Shown piece by piece: positions 1 to 9,315 of a DNA stretch of 64,000 nucleotides. The notes beneath the pieces are model-generated. The model had not been told where the DNA came from and searched no databases. It saw only the letters and a program-made list of their open reading frames with translations. A program made the position numbers and the translations under genes. The stretch is from Streptomyces graminofaciens (GTDB lineage Bacteria > Actinomycetota > Actinomycetes > Streptomycetales > Streptomycetaceae): NCBI RefSeq assembly GCF_030294945.1, contig NZ_AP018448.1, positions 2,356,001-2,420,000 on the forward strand, in the 5' to 3' direction. Within the stretch, counting starts at the first letter, position 1. Each line of letters begins with the position of its first letter.

Positions 1-2
1 CG

Positions 3-200
3 GCACCGGAGCCGATCAAGATCACCGCCCGGGAAGCGGGCGTGCTGCAGAGCTTCCCCGCCGGCTATCCGTGGCAAGGCAACAAGGGCCAGATGTTCTC
101 GCAGATCGGCAACGCCGTCCCCCCTCGCCTGGCCGCACACCTGCTCGCCCCGCACCTCAACATGCCCTTCAACCCTGCTGACTTCACCCTCGCCGCCTGA
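3..200 (+). CDS. C5-cytosine DNA methyltransferase, C-terminal part (cut by window edge)
   Basis: Only the last 65 residues are present; the gene begins outside the window. The stretch QIGNAVPP is motif X of C5-cytosine methyltransferases, and the preceding 'EAGVLQSFP' is typical of the region before it. These enzymes methylate C5 of cytosine in a target sequence, either in restriction-modification or as self-protection of a mobile element. The stop overlaps the next start (TGATG), so it is the upstream member of a coupled pair with the DnaB-N-like gene. The context (DnaB-like plus DUF317 genes) suggests an integrative element or prophage rather than a free-standing restriction system, although no nuclease is visible. 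Confidence 0.8.
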   Translation, partial: APEPIKITAREAGVLQSFPAGYPWQGNKGQMFSQIGNAVPPRLAAHLLAPHLNMPFNPADFTLAA

Positions 201-1324
201 TGCCCCACACCCCCGATCCCCATGACGACGACGGCCTCGACCGCGTCCCGGCGCCGAAGCCCGTGCACTACGCCGAGCAGGCCCTGCTCGGCGCCCTCCT
301 CCTCGAGCCTGCGCGTCTGGCCGACACCGAGCCGCTGATCGCCCACCACTTCGACAGCCACACCCACGCCGCGTTGTTCACCGCGATCCGCACGCTCCCG
401 CCGCCCGACCCCGCCGCCCACGCCAAGGACACCGCCTGGCTCAACGCGGTGCTGGACCACGCCCGTCCTCACGCTCGCGGCCTGAGCGCCTCCTACCTCC
501 ACGCCCTCATCCAGTTCTGCCCGCAGCCCAAGCACGCTGCGGCATACGCCAGGATGATCCGCGCCGACAACGCCCGCCGGATTCTGCGCGGGCACGCCGA
601 GCGCCTCGCGTCCACCGCAACCGACCCGGGCCTGCCCAACCCGGTAGCCGCGACGCTCGGCCTGGCCGACGACATCGGCCGCGTCCTGGATTCCCTCGCC
701 GAACAGTTCGCCCCGCACCCCGGCTCCTTCCCCCGCACGGCACTCCCCCCGGATGTCCCACGGCAGGCCGGCGAGGAGGACCTCGACGAAGAGCGCCTCC
801 TCCTGGCGACAGCCACCGCCTATCCGGCAGAGGTCCAGCAGATGCGGTGGCTGACCGATGCGGACTTCCTGCTGCCGCTGCACGCCGCGCTCTGGCAGTC
901 CATCACGGCGCTGGTCCACCGCGGCGACATGGTCGACCCGGTCACCGTCCTCGGCGAGGCCCAGCACCGCAGACTGCTCACCGACTCCCTCACCCCCAAA
1001 GACCTGATGACCCTGGTCTCCACACCCGCCGGCTCCCCCGAGTACTGGGGCGAGAGAATCCTCCGACGCGCCCTCCTCGCCCGCGCCCGCGCAGTTGCCG
1101 ACCGGATCACCGCCTACACCGACGACCCCGCGAACACCCCCCACCAGCTCATCACCGGCAGCCGCCGCGCCCTGGCCGAGCTCAACTCCCTGCACACCCG
1201 CTGGAACCGCGCCACCACTCCAGCCCCATCGCCCGCCACCCGGCCCTCGGCACGCCCCACCCCGGCCCCCCGAGCCGGTCCGCCCAACCGGCCGGCCTTC
1301 ACCTCCGCACGCGCCCACCGATGA
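200..1324 (+). CDS. DnaB-like helicase N-terminal domain protein
   Basis: This 374-residue protein carries two copies of the helical domain found at the N-terminus of replicative helicase DnaB. One lies near residues 12-85 (PVHYAEQALLGALL...) and one near residues 190-265 (DLDEERLLLATA... ADFLLPLHAALWQSI). There is no RecA-type ATPase domain and no Walker A motif, so it is not a helicase. Proteins of this kind are common in Streptomyces integrative elements and phages and may contact the host replisome; that role is inferred. The C-terminal 50 residues are proline- and alanine-rich. The start overlaps the methyltransferase stop. Confidence 0.7.
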   Translation: MPHTPDPHDDDGLDRVPAPKPVHYAEQALLGALLLEPARLADTEPLIAHHFDSHTHAALFTAIRTLPPPDPAAHAKDTAWLNAVLDHARPHARGLSASYLHALIQFCPQPKHAAAYARMIRADNARRILRGHAERLASTATDPGLPNPVAATLGLADDIGRVLDSLAEQFAPHPGSFPRTALPPDVPRQAGEEDLDEERLLLATATAYPAEVQQMRWLTDADFLLPLHAALWQSITALVHRGDMVDPVTVLGEAQHRRLLTDSLTPKDLMTLVSTPAGSPEYWGERILRRALLARARAVADRITAYTDDPANTPHQLITGSRRALAELNSLHTRWNRATTPAPSPATRPSARPTPAPRAGPPNRPAFTSARAHR

Positions 1325-1387
1325 CCTCAACTACCGGACCCGGCCAACCCACCAGCCGGGACCGAACCCGAATCGAGCCCCACCTCC

Positions 1388-2749
1388 ATGTCCGACCACC
1401 CGATCGACGCCCACGTCCGCTTCGACACCCACCCCGCCCACACCAGCGCCGTGACCGCCACCCTCACCGGCACCCACCACCGCGCCGCCCAGGCCCTCCT
1501 GGCCGCCCGCGGCTTCGAGAACCTCGACGACCACACCATGGTCCTGGCCCGGATCGACCACGAAGAGCCCTACTGGGCCCACCAAACCACCCACGCCCTG
1601 CACGCCGAAGGCATCACCACCGAGACCACACCCCGGCTACGTGAAGCCATCGACGAGGAATGGACCTGGGCGAACTACCCCATGCACTGGCTGACCCGCG
1701 CTGAGGTACGGGAGGTCTCCAACGCAGCCCAGACCATCTACGACGACATCCGCCACGGCCGGCTCATCATCCACGCCCATGCCCACGACGGCTGGACCAC
1801 CGTCGCCATCGGCACCTACTTCGACGGAGGGACCGTCGCCCTGCACGGCGAGAACCACCTGCGCTCCATCGCCGACAGATTCGAATCCCCCGCCCAGGCC
1901 CTCACCTCCTTCCAACGCCTTCACAGCGACGCCGTACGCCCCGGACCCGCACCCATGACCGACATCGAACAGCAGACCGCCCAGGCACGCACCAGCCCTC
2001 CGTTCACCCGACACGGCGCAAACCCCCGCCGCCCCGCACGTCGAGAGGGTCCCCTCCTACGAAGCCGACCCTGGCGGCCACGAAGCCCTGCTCAACGACT
2101 TCCTCACGGAGAACAACGACTGGGAGAAGTACCGCACCCGGGAAGACCACACCACCGTCGCCACCCACGAGGCGCTCACCCTGCGGATCCTCTTCGACCA
2201 CGACGCCACATCCCGTGGCCCGAAGTGGACCATCGCCGCCTACGAAACACCGGTCAGCGACCGCATGTGGCACATGGCAATCACCGCCGCCGCACCTGCC
2301 CCCGTCCTGAACACCCTGCTCACGGTTCTCGCCTCCGGAGACGCCTGGGAGACAGCCCTTGGCACCCCCGCCATCGACAAGACCGCCACCGAGGCAACCC
2401 GCCCCCTCACCGACGCGGGCTGGACCCACACCATGGACGGACGCTGGCTGCGCTGGCAGAGCAACCAGGAAGACGTCGGCGTGCAGTTCGACGCCTTCGC
2501 CGCTCAAACACCCCACACCCACCTCGACAGCTGGACCATCTGGCCGGCCCCACCATCAACCACCCCACCTGGGCCATCCACGCCTCCGCCTACACCCCCG
2601 CCGGTATCCTCGCCCACCTCGCTGAAGAACTCGCGCACGGAAGCGGCACCCGCCAGACCCACCCCCATCAAGCAACCCGGCGCAAAGGCCAGATCAACAC
2701 CACACCCCCGGCCCCGGCCCTTCGCCTCCCGACGAGCCGTCGACGCTGA
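1388..2749 (+). pseudogene. DUF317-domain gene with two compensating frameshifts
   Basis: One frame stays open for 453 codons, but its middle (about codons 205-384) is an arginine/proline-rich nonsense translation. The sensible protein runs in this frame to about 1990. It then continues in the +1 frame, with no start codon of its own, from about 2000 to 2540 (ETPVSDRMWHMA..., VQFDAFAAQTP). It returns to the first frame at about 2540 (GPTINHPTWAIHASAYTPAG...LAEELAHG). The second shift fits loss of one G in 'tggccggcc', which is expected to read W-A-G-P. The assembled product resembles DUF317 proteins, which are frequent in Streptomyces mobile elements and have unknown function. Sequencing error is a serious alternative to mutation. 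Confidence 0.65.
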
Positions 2750-3520
2750 CTGCTGGGTCAGCCCACACGTTGAGATTGCCACGCAGACGCCTCGTAAGGC
2801 GCTGCCGACCTGGATTCTGTGGGAACAGCTGACGTGGGGCCGACCCAACCGGCGATCATGACTGCACGGCTTGTATCGACATCGGAGACTGGTCCAACTC
2901 GATTCACCTTCATCCTCTGGTGGGCCAGCTCGCGAAGCGAGGAACCGCAAACGCGCTTCCCCGAGTTTCCCTGGCTCAAGCTCACCCACCTCCAGCTCTG
3001 GCGGGCGGCCACGATCCTGCGCGAACACCGTGGCGACGGACACCTCGCGGCCCCGCTGGCCACAGACCATGATTCTGCTGAATCCCTGGGGTGCCCAAGA
3101 CGAATTACGACCGAAGCGAGTCGGCAGCCTCGATGGCGTCCCGTGACGTGGTGTAGCTGATCTTGGCTAGGAAGCACGCCGGGCACATATCAACGGTGAT
3201 CCCGAGGTCAGAAGCAGGGGTCACCTCCGACGCGAACCCCCGTGCGATGCCTCCACCGGAATCAGCCGCGACGTGCCAGTCAGCAGCTGCCATTCGCGGT
3301 CTGGCGCGCCGTGGACGCTGTGCCCCGAGACGCTTGACTCGCGCCTGCCGGTTCGGCCACAGGCATGCTGCGCTTTCGGGCAGCTGTCGAGGACGTGCAC
3401 TTTCGGCTGAAGCATGGCGTTCGGTACCAATGGCCCGCGCAGGACGGTTTGTTGACTGGATATCAGCGACAGCGCGCAGCCTTTACCATCTCTCTGAGCG
3501 TGAACGGCCGCAGGCTCGCC
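2750..3520. other. Gap of about 770 bases without a convincing gene
   Basis: Short open stretches exist on both strands, but none has a ribosome site together with a recognisable family. A 62-residue minus frame at 3105-3293 (DLGITVDMCPACFLAKI) looks less random than its neighbours, but it has no Shine-Dalgarno sequence. This is probably decayed sequence between the mobile-element genes and the catabolic island. Confidence 0.4.
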
Positions 3521-3876
3521 ATGAGTGCGGCCTCCGCTCAGGGGTGGGAGGTTATTGTGCCGGTGGTTTTATTCATGGCGTGAGAACGCGCGCGTCCGCG
3601 CGGCAGAGCCGTGGGATCGCGCAGCCCGATTCGTTGCTGCGCACCCTGGTGGGTCCGGTGCTGTGCGCGTCGCACGGAACACTGAGTGTGCTCAATCCGT
3701 ACTGGGGCGACCTGGGTGCGTCGTTCGCCTGGAACAACGCGTCCTATCCGCCCCATGGGGTGGAGAACCTCGGCGACGATGGCACGAACGACTTGGCAGA
3801 TCACCCACACGTTCTGCACTATGCGCCAATCCTTGCGCTCAGCGCGAGATTGGATGGCCGGACGCGTCCGGGGTGA
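3521..3876 (+). pseudogene. Remnant of an alpha/beta-hydrolase-like gene
   Basis: From ATG 3521 one frame reads EVIVPVVLF and stops at 3583. The neighbouring frame continues seamlessly as IHGVRT... and then NPYWGDLGASFAWNNAS..., ending at 3876. Joining the two gives a 'VVLFIHG' strand-loop followed by a 'PYWGD' segment. This resembles the N-terminus of a group of actinobacterial hydrolase-fold proteins with an HG oxyanion motif. The single frameshift near 3572 and the abrupt end before any GxSxG nucleophile make it a broken fragment. The family assignment rests on two motifs only. Confidence 0.3.
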
Positions 3877-3905
3877 ACGGTCGCGGGAGGCGCCGGGTGT
3901 CTCGT

Positions 3906-4718
3906 TTACGGGGCGGACGCCACCGTTGCTTCGTCGCGTCCGGCGTCAGGCACATGCGTTCCACCGGTGCGGTCGGTGATGCGACCCGCGGTGGTGCTGA
4001 TCAACTGTCCGACCGAGGCGATGTTGCTCTCGTCCAGTTCACTGGAGAAGGCCAGCGTGGCCACCACGAGATGAGGCTTGCCGTCCCGGTCGAAGACCGG
4101 GGCCGCGGCACCGCTCTGGGCGAGGTTGAACTGACGGACGCTCGTACTAAAGCCACGCCTGCGCACTTCGGAGAAGATCCTCTCCAGTACGTCGACATCC
4201 ACCGCCGTGTGTTCGGTGAACTTCTCGATGACTTTGCTCCGGGCGGTCGCCAGGAAGTCGCCGAAGGGCCGATGTGCGTACATCGCCTGCATGAGTGCGG
4301 GGGCGGAGAAGGGGAAGCGGTCGCCGACGTCGACCACAACCCGCACGCCTCGCCGGGGATCCGCCGTCGCGATGACCGTGTATCCCCCCGATCCGTCCTG
4401 TTTGGCGGCGAAGACGACGTAACCGAGGCGGTGGCTGAGCCTGTCGATCTCCTCCTGCACCACTGCTGTGACGGAGTCGTCGCTGACCCCGGTCAGAGCC
4501 AGCAGTCCAGGTCCGAGCGTCCAGCCGCCACGGGCTTCCAGCTTGTTCGCCCAGCCGGCCTGCTGCAGTGTCGCCAGGATGTTGTAACAAGTCGAGCGAT
4601 TGAGTTCGAGCTCGTTGACAAGGACGGTCGGCGAAACGGCTCGTGGCAGTTCCGCGGCAAGACGCTCAAGAATGCGGACCGCTGCGCTCACAGCAGGAAC
4701 CTCGTTAGACACGGACAT
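3906..4718 (-). CDS. IclR-family transcriptional regulator (copy 1)
   Basis: The 270-residue protein has an N-terminal winged helix-turn-helix (about residues 10-75, with NRSTCYNILATLQQAGW as the recognition region). The C-terminal IclR ligand-binding domain follows (about 90-250, with GVRVVVDVGDRFPFSAPALMQA and RRGFSTSVRQFNLAQSG). IclR proteins bind palindromes as dimers or tetramers and respond to aromatic or small organic acids. More than half the residues match copy 2 at 15280-16074 by eye. The two copies flank the Mo-hydroxylase and CoA operons. A palindrome at 4779-4798, 61 bases upstream of the start, suggests autoregulation. Confidence 0.9.
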   Translation of the reverse strand: MSVSNEVPAVSAAVRILERLAAELPRAVSPTVLVNELELNRSTCYNILATLQQAGWANKLEARGGWTLGPGLLALTGVSDDSVTAVVQEEIDRLSHRLGYVVFAAKQDGSGGYTVIATADPRRGVRVVVDVGDRFPFSAPALMQAMYAHRPFGDFLATARSKVIEKFTEHTAVDVDVLERIFSEVRRRGFSTSVRQFNLAQSGAAAPVFDRDGKPHLVVATLAFSSELDESNIASVGQLISTTAGRITDRTGGTHVPDAGRDEATVASAP

Positions 4719-4778
4719 CTTCCCTGGTAGTCACGAGCGTCGCCACGTTCGCTGCCGCATGGTCGAGCCCGCTTGCGT

Positions 4779-4798
4779 AAGTCCTACAGAGAGGACTG
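4779..4798. promoter_or_regulatory. Inferred IclR operator, site 1
   Basis: Palindrome AAGTCCT-ACAGAG-AGGACTG. It matches the 7-6-7 consensus ATGTCCT-N6-AGGACAT shared by eight sites in this window. It lies between the end of the Mo-hydroxylase operon and the start of IclR copy 1, so it probably serves the regulator's own promoter. Confidence 0.6.
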
Positions 4799-4858
4799 TA
4801 GCGTCCTCGGGCGAGACACGTGAGAGTAACTTACGCCTCTCTTCACCGAGACCCCTCC

Positions 4859-5635
4859 TCAGCGATCAAGGTGCTCCCGGGCCAGCGCCCGGGCGTGCGG
4901 GCTCTCGACGAGGCTGAGATGCCGGACCTCGGGGAGCACATGGAAGTGTGAGGCGGGGATGCCGGCATGCAGGGCCTCTGCCATGGCCGGTGGCGTGGCG
5001 TAGTCGTCCTCACCCACGAGTACCAGGGCGGGTGCGGTGATCTCGCCGAGCCGCGCAGAGTCGTCGTAGGCGCCCAGGGCCCGGCAGGCGGCGGCGTGCG
5101 CCCGGGAGTCGGTCTCGGTGAAGATCCGGGAGACCCGTTCGACCTCGGCCGGGTCTCTTTCGAGGAAGCCGGGCGAGAACCAGCGGTCGACCTGGAAGAG
5201 GAGCTGCTTCTCCCGTGGCACCGTGACGGCCTTCTCCGCGCGCTCCCCCCAGGCCACCGCCTTGTCCGGCCCGTAGTCGGCGGTCGTGTCGGCCAGAACG
5301 AGGCTGTGCACAGCCCGCGGGTGCCGTACCGCGAGGGCGACCGCCGTGCAGCCGCCCATGGAGAGGGCGGCCACCCGGGCCGGTCCGGCGTCGAGGTGTT
5401 CGATGAGGGCTGCGACGTCGTCGGCGAGGTCGGCGACGGAGAACTGCTGTCCGCCCCAGGACGAGTCCCCGTGGCCGCGGGCGTCCGGCGCGACCACGCG
5501 GAAGTGCGGCGTGAGTTCGTCGATCCACCGGCGCCACAGTTCACCGGCCTCAGCGAGGGGGTGGAGCAGGACGACGAGGGGGCCTGATCCCTCGTCGAGG
5601 TAGTTCAGCGAGCCCCACGGGCGTTCCAGGGTCAC
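4859..5635 (-). CDS. Alpha/beta hydrolase (enol-lactonase-like)
   Basis: The GTG start at 5635 is chosen because it overlaps the stop of the 2Fe-2S subunit gene (GTGA); the 258-residue product is normal for the family. Visible features are the HG oxyanion strand (VVLLHPLAEAG), the nucleophile elbow ALSMGGCTA, an Asp in 'VLVGEDDYATP' and a His in 'LPEVRHLSLVE'. These make a full Ser-Asp-His triad. The closest look is to 3-oxoadipate enol-lactonase and related ring-cleavage-product hydrolases. As the last gene of the Mo-hydroxylase operon it probably hydrolyses a lactone, ester or amide formed after hydroxylation. The actual substrate cannot be read from the sequence. Confidence 0.85.
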   Translation of the reverse strand: MTLERPWGSLNYLDEGSGPLVVLLHPLAEAGELWRRWIDELTPHFRVVAPDARGHGDSSWGGQQFSVADLADDVAALIEHLDAGPARVAALSMGGCTAVALAVRHPRAVHSLVLADTTADYGPDKAVAWGERAEKAVTVPREKQLLFQVDRWFSPGFLERDPAEVERVSRIFTETDSRAHAAACRALGAYDDSARLGEITAPALVLVGEDDYATPPAMAEALHAGIPASHFHVLPEVRHLSLVESPHARALAREHLDR

Positions 5636-6090
5636 GTGGCACTCCTCTTCGCCGCGAGGCGGACGGCCTTGATGATCTCTGGGTAGGTGGCGCACCGGCA
5701 GATGTTGCCCTCCAGGTGATCGCTGATCTCCTCGTCGCTGGGCGAGCGGTTCTCGGACAGCAGTTCCTTGGTCATGAGGACGAAGCCGGGGATGCAGTAG
5801 CCGCACTGCATGGCGTCGCTGTCGACGAAGGAGGAGACCACCGGGTCGTCCTCCGGGAGTCCGTCGGCGGTGGTCAGCGGCGTGCCGTCGTAGCGTACGG
5901 CCACCGCGAGGCACGAGGACACGCTGCGGCCCTCGGCGAGGACGGTGCAGGCACCGCAGGCGCCGACCCCGCACCCCTCGCGGGCGCTGGTGACGCCGAC
6001 CCGCCGGCGCAGCGCGTCCAGCAGCAGGGTGGTGTCTTCGACGGCGACCTTGTACGGGGTGCCGTTGACGTCCAGGGTGATCTCGTTCAT
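5632..6090 (-). CDS. Mo-hydroxylase small subunit, two [2Fe-2S] clusters (CoxS/XdhA type)
   Basis: The 152-residue protein has the plant-type ferredoxin cluster (C40, C45, C48 in GCGVGACGAC, plus C60) and the helical cluster domain (C96, C99 in QCGYC; C131, C133 in CRC). All eight ligands are present. It passes electrons from the molybdopterin site of the large subunit to the FAD of the medium subunit. It overlaps its neighbours on both sides (ATGA upstream, GTGA downstream), so its translation is tightly coupled. It belongs to the xanthine oxidase family and functions in the cytoplasm. Confidence 0.93.
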   Translation of the reverse strand: MNEITLDVNGTPYKVAVEDTTLLLDALRRRVGVTSAREGCGVGACGACTVLAEGRSVSSCLAVAVRYDGTPLTTADGLPEDDPVVSSFVDSDAMQCGYCIPGFVLMTKELLSENRSPSDEEISDHLEGNICRCATYPEIIKAVRLAAKRSAT

Positions 6091-8471
6091 CGTCCGGCCT
6101 TCCCGGGGTCCGCCGCGTCGGCGAGGTGGTTCAGTACCCGCTCGGGGGTGAGCGGCAGAGTGGTGATCCGTACACCGCAGGCGTCCCGGACCGCGCCCGC
6201 GTAGGCCGGAGCGATCGGCAGGATGGTGGTCTCGCCGACGCCCTTGGCGCCGAACGGGCCGTCACGGTGGGCGCTCTCGACGATGACCGGTGTGAGCTTC
6301 TCGGGGAGGTCCTTGATGGACGGCAGCTGGTAGTCCAGCATCGTCGCATTGGTGATCTGTCCCTGGTCGAACACCATCTCGTCGAAGAGCGTGTGGCCGA
6401 TGCCCATGATCGCCGCGCCGGTCAGCTGCTGCTCGACCAGTGTCGGGTTGATGGCCCGGCCGACGTCACCGGCGATGGCGAGATGCTGGGTACGGATGCG
6501 CCCGGTCCAGATGTCGACCGCGAGACGGACGGCGGCGGCACCGGCGAACCAGTGCTCGGTCACCTTCTCGGACAAGCCGGTGTCGTGGTCGTAGGGCACC
6601 CACCAGCTGGTGAAGTTCTCCGCCGTGGTGACCGTGGCCCCACGGGCGCCGAACTTCGCGCGCACCAGGTCGGACAGGCTGCCGCGCAGTTCCTTCGCCT
6701 CGTGGACCACGCCCTGTGCGTCTAGCACCAGCTCCTCCGCGGGCACACCCCACCGCTCGGCGGCGAAGCCCAGCAGCTTGTTCCGCATCGCCTCGGCGAC
6801 CAGCCGTACGGCGTTGCCGGTGTGGTAGGTGGAACGGCTGCCCGCGGTGATCGTGTCGTAGGGGGTCGCGTCGGTGTCGGCTCGGACGACGTGGATCCGG
6901 CGGCTGTCGAGGGACAGGACCTCGCCGACGATCTGCGACATGATCGTGTCGCTGCCCTGGCCCATGTCGACCGTGCTGATCAGCAGGGTCGCGGAGCCAT
7001 CCTGGTTGAGGTTGAGGGTGGCGTTGGCGATGGTCGGTGTCAGGACCGCCTTCATGCCCACGGCGACCCCCTTGCCGTGCACCCACCGGCCGTCGCCCTC
7101 GGGCGTGGGGTCGTCCCAGCCGACGGCCCTGGTGACCTCGTCGATGCAGGTGAGGAAGTCGGCGCTGTGCATCTTCGTGCCGACTGTGGCGATGTCGCCC
7201 TCGCGCAGGAGGTGACGCCGACGGAAACGGTAGGGGTCCTCACCAAGTTCGCGGGCGAGTTCGTCGATGAGGGTCTCATGCGACCAGGTGACCTGGGGTA
7301 CGCCGAAGCCGCGGAACGGCCCGGCCGAGACCTTGTTGGTGTAGATGCAGCGGGAGCGCACATCCACGGCCGCGATCCGGTACGGCCCCGGGGCGACCAG
7401 ACCCGATTTGGCGGCGATCCGCGGGCCGACGTCGGCGAAGGCGCCGGTGTCGTAGCGGACGTCCGAGGTCACGGCCACGATGTTGCCGTCGGCGTCCGCC
7501 GACATCGAGCCGGTGACCCGGGCGCCGTGCCGGGTGGTCAGGAGGAACGCGTCTTCCCGGGTCGCGTCGATGCGGACCCGGCGGCCCGTGGTCCAGGCGA
7601 GCGCCGCGGCGAGCGGCTCCAGGCGGTCGTACATCTTGCAGCCGAAGCTGCCTCCCAGCGGCCGGGTCATGATCCGCACCTGGGACAGCGGGATGTCGAG
7701 CAGGTCCGAGACGGTCTGCCGGACGTACGACGGGGTCTGGGTGGTGGAGAGCATCTCCAGCCGGCCGCTGTCGACCCAGGCCGAAGTGGACGGCAGCTCG
7801 ATCGGCACATGGTGGGTGGGCGGCGCCCATGTCGTCGCGGTGACGGTCGTGGCGGCCCGCTCGTGCTCGGCGGCCGCGTCACCGAGGATCTGCCGGTACT
7901 CGTAGTTGACGTTCGTGCCGCGCACCCCGCGCAGATGGGCGAGGTCGGCGAAGACCGAACTCGGGCGCAGCTCCTCGTGGACGAAGGCCTCGCCACGCAG
8001 GGCGTCGTCGATGTCGTAGACGGGCGGCAGCTCCTCGTACTCGACGGCGATCTCGTCCGCCGCGGCGCGGGCGGTGTCGGGATCGGTGGCGAGCACCGCG
8101 GCAATCGCCTCGCCGACGAAGCGTGTCTTGTCGACGGCCAGGCACGGCTGGTCGGCGAAGGCGGGGCCCGTGTAGATGCGGTCGCCGAGCACCTCGTACA
8201 GGTCGCGGCCGGTCACCACGGCGAGGACGCCTTCGACGGCCAGAGCGTCCTCAGTGTGCACGGCCACGATCCGCGCGTGCGGGGCGGTGCTGCGGTGGAC
8301 GCCGACGAACGCCGTGCCGGGTGGGTTGGCCTCGTCGCCGGTGTAGCGGATCGTGCCGCGCACCCGCCCGAGGGCGTCGAAGCGCTTGCGGCGCTCGCCG
8401 ACGCCGTAGCGCGGCTCGGTCTCGGCCTGTCGGGTGTCGGCGGGCTGTGCGTCGGGGAGAACCTCAGTCAC
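6087..8471 (-). CDS. Mo-hydroxylase large, molybdopterin-binding subunit (xanthine dehydrogenase family)
   Basis: This 794-residue protein starts with GTG. It has the N-terminal fold (about 30-140) and Moco-binding regions with GGSFGCKMYDRLEP, GPFRGFGVPQ, VDMGQGSDTI and the C-terminal GPFGAKGVGET, whose Glu is the usual catalytic base. The GPFRGFG(x)PQ loop is the xanthine dehydrogenase/aromatic hydroxylase pattern. It is not the AYxCSFR loop of true CO dehydrogenase, so CO oxidation is unlikely. The enzyme should hydroxylate a carbon in a heteroaromatic ring or aldehyde using water. The XdhC gene at 20272-21450 probably supports its cofactor maturation. The start overlaps the FAD-subunit stop by 8 bases. 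Confidence 0.92.
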   Translation of the reverse strand: MTEVLPDAQPADTRQAETEPRYGVGERRKRFDALGRVRGTIRYTGDEANPPGTAFVGVHRSTAPHARIVAVHTEDALAVEGVLAVVTGRDLYEVLGDRIYTGPAFADQPCLAVDKTRFVGEAIAAVLATDPDTARAAADEIAVEYEELPPVYDIDDALRGEAFVHEELRPSSVFADLAHLRGVRGTNVNYEYRQILGDAAAEHERAATTVTATTWAPPTHHVPIELPSTSAWVDSGRLEMLSTTQTPSYVRQTVSDLLDIPLSQVRIMTRPLGGSFGCKMYDRLEPLAAALAWTTGRRVRIDATREDAFLLTTRHGARVTGSMSADADGNIVAVTSDVRYDTGAFADVGPRIAAKSGLVAPGPYRIAAVDVRSRCIYTNKVSAGPFRGFGVPQVTWSHETLIDELARELGEDPYRFRRRHLLREGDIATVGTKMHSADFLTCIDEVTRAVGWDDPTPEGDGRWVHGKGVAVGMKAVLTPTIANATLNLNQDGSATLLISTVDMGQGSDTIMSQIVGEVLSLDSRRIHVVRADTDATPYDTITAGSRSTYHTGNAVRLVAEAMRNKLLGFAAERWGVPAEELVLDAQGVVHEAKELRGSLSDLVRAKFGARGATVTTAENFTSWWVPYDHDTGLSEKVTEHWFAGAAAVRLAVDIWTGRIRTQHLAIAGDVGRAINPTLVEQQLTGAAIMGIGHTLFDEMVFDQGQITNATMLDYQLPSIKDLPEKLTPVIVESAHRDGPFGAKGVGETTILPIAPAYAGAVRDACGVRITTLPLTPERVLNHLADAADPGKAGR

Positions 8472-9315
8472 GGGAGAGCTCCTTCAGACTGCTGCGGACG
8501 GCCTGCTCGACGGCGACCCGGCCCAGCCGCGCCTTGTACGAGGCGCTGCCGCGGATGTCGGCGATCGGATCCATGACGGAGTCGGCGATGTCGAGGGCGG
8601 CCTCGACGGCCTGCTGTTCGTCCATGTCCGGGGTGACGTCGAAGGCGAGGTAGACCGTGGTGGGGGCGACGGCGCCGAGCCCCATCCGGATCTCGACGAA
8701 ACCGTCCTCGGGCACCGCGAGGACGGCGGCGGAGGCACAGGGCCAGTCGTTCTCACTGAGGCTGCGCATCTTGACGAAACTGCTGCGGGACCCGTCGGGC
8801 TGGCGGGGCACGGTGATGGCCGTGATCATCTCGCCGTGCCGGACGTCGGTCTCCTGGAAGTCGGTGAAGAACTCCCGGACCGCCACCTCGCGACTGCCTG
8901 CGGCGGAGGCGAGGTGGACTGTGGCGTCGAGGACGACGAGCGCGGTGGGCGGGTCGAGCCGGTAGTCGCCGTGGGCGATGTTGCCGCCCGCGCTCGCGGT
9001 GTTGCGGACCCGGGGGTTCGCGGCCTGCCCGTAGGCCGCCGCGGCGACCGGGACGAGCCGGCGGGTCCGCGGGTCGGTCTCCACCCGGCGCAGCGGGACC
9101 AGTGTGCCGATGGTGATGTCGTCGTCGGTGACGGTCAGGTCGCGCAGGCCGGGGATCCCGGCGATGTCGACGTAGTCCTCGGTGAAGAGCAGTCCCTGTT
9201 TGCGCAGGATCTGGATGGCGGTGCCGCCTCCGTAGACCATCACGTCGTCCAGCTCGCCGAGCAGCGCGGTCGCCTCTTCCAGGGTCTCCGGGCGGTGGAC
9301 GCGGCCGGCGCTCAC
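8464..9315 (-). CDS. Mo-hydroxylase medium, FAD-binding subunit (CoxM type)
   Basis: The GTG at 9315 is chosen because it overlaps the CoxG-like stop (GTGA) and gives 283 residues, the family norm; a longer open frame upstream is meaningless. FAD-binding motifs are visible: VYGGGTAIQ near residue 35 (PP-loop) and NPRVRNTASAGGNIAHGD near 105-120, the conserved TxGGNIA loop. The C-terminal CoxM-like domain follows. The subunit takes electrons from the 2Fe-2S subunit and passes them to an external acceptor. It forms a contiguous M-L-S transcription order with its partners. Confidence 0.92.
   Translation of the reverse strand: MSAGRVHRPETLEEATALLGELDDVMVYGGGTAIQILRKQGLLFTEDYVDIAGIPGLRDLTVTDDDITIGTLVPLRRVETDPRTRRLVPVAAAAYGQAANPRVRNTASAGGNIAHGDYRLDPPTALVVLDATVHLASAAGSREVAVREFFTDFQETDVRHGEMITAITVPRQPDGSRSSFVKMRSLSENDWPCASAAVLAVPEDGFVEIRMGLGAVAPTTVYLAFDVTPDMDEQQAVEAALDIADSVMDPIADIRGSASYKARLGRVAVEQAVRSSLKELSRD

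Noticed and set aside
847..1644. Plus-strand open frame of 265 codons overlapping the DnaB-N-like gene
   Set aside because: His/Pro/Arg-rich translation with no motif; shadow of 200-1324.
4859..5974. 371-residue start for the hydrolase
   Set aside because: The first 113 codons run through the 2Fe-2S subunit gene in another frame. The GTG at 5635 with stop overlap gives a standard-length enzyme.
6087..9315. True aerobic CO dehydrogenase
   Set aside because: The large subunit has GPFRGFGxPQ in the active-site loop instead of the AYxCSFR loop of CO dehydrogenases, so a xanthine-dehydrogenase-type hydroxylase is preferred despite CoxG and the Cox gene order.
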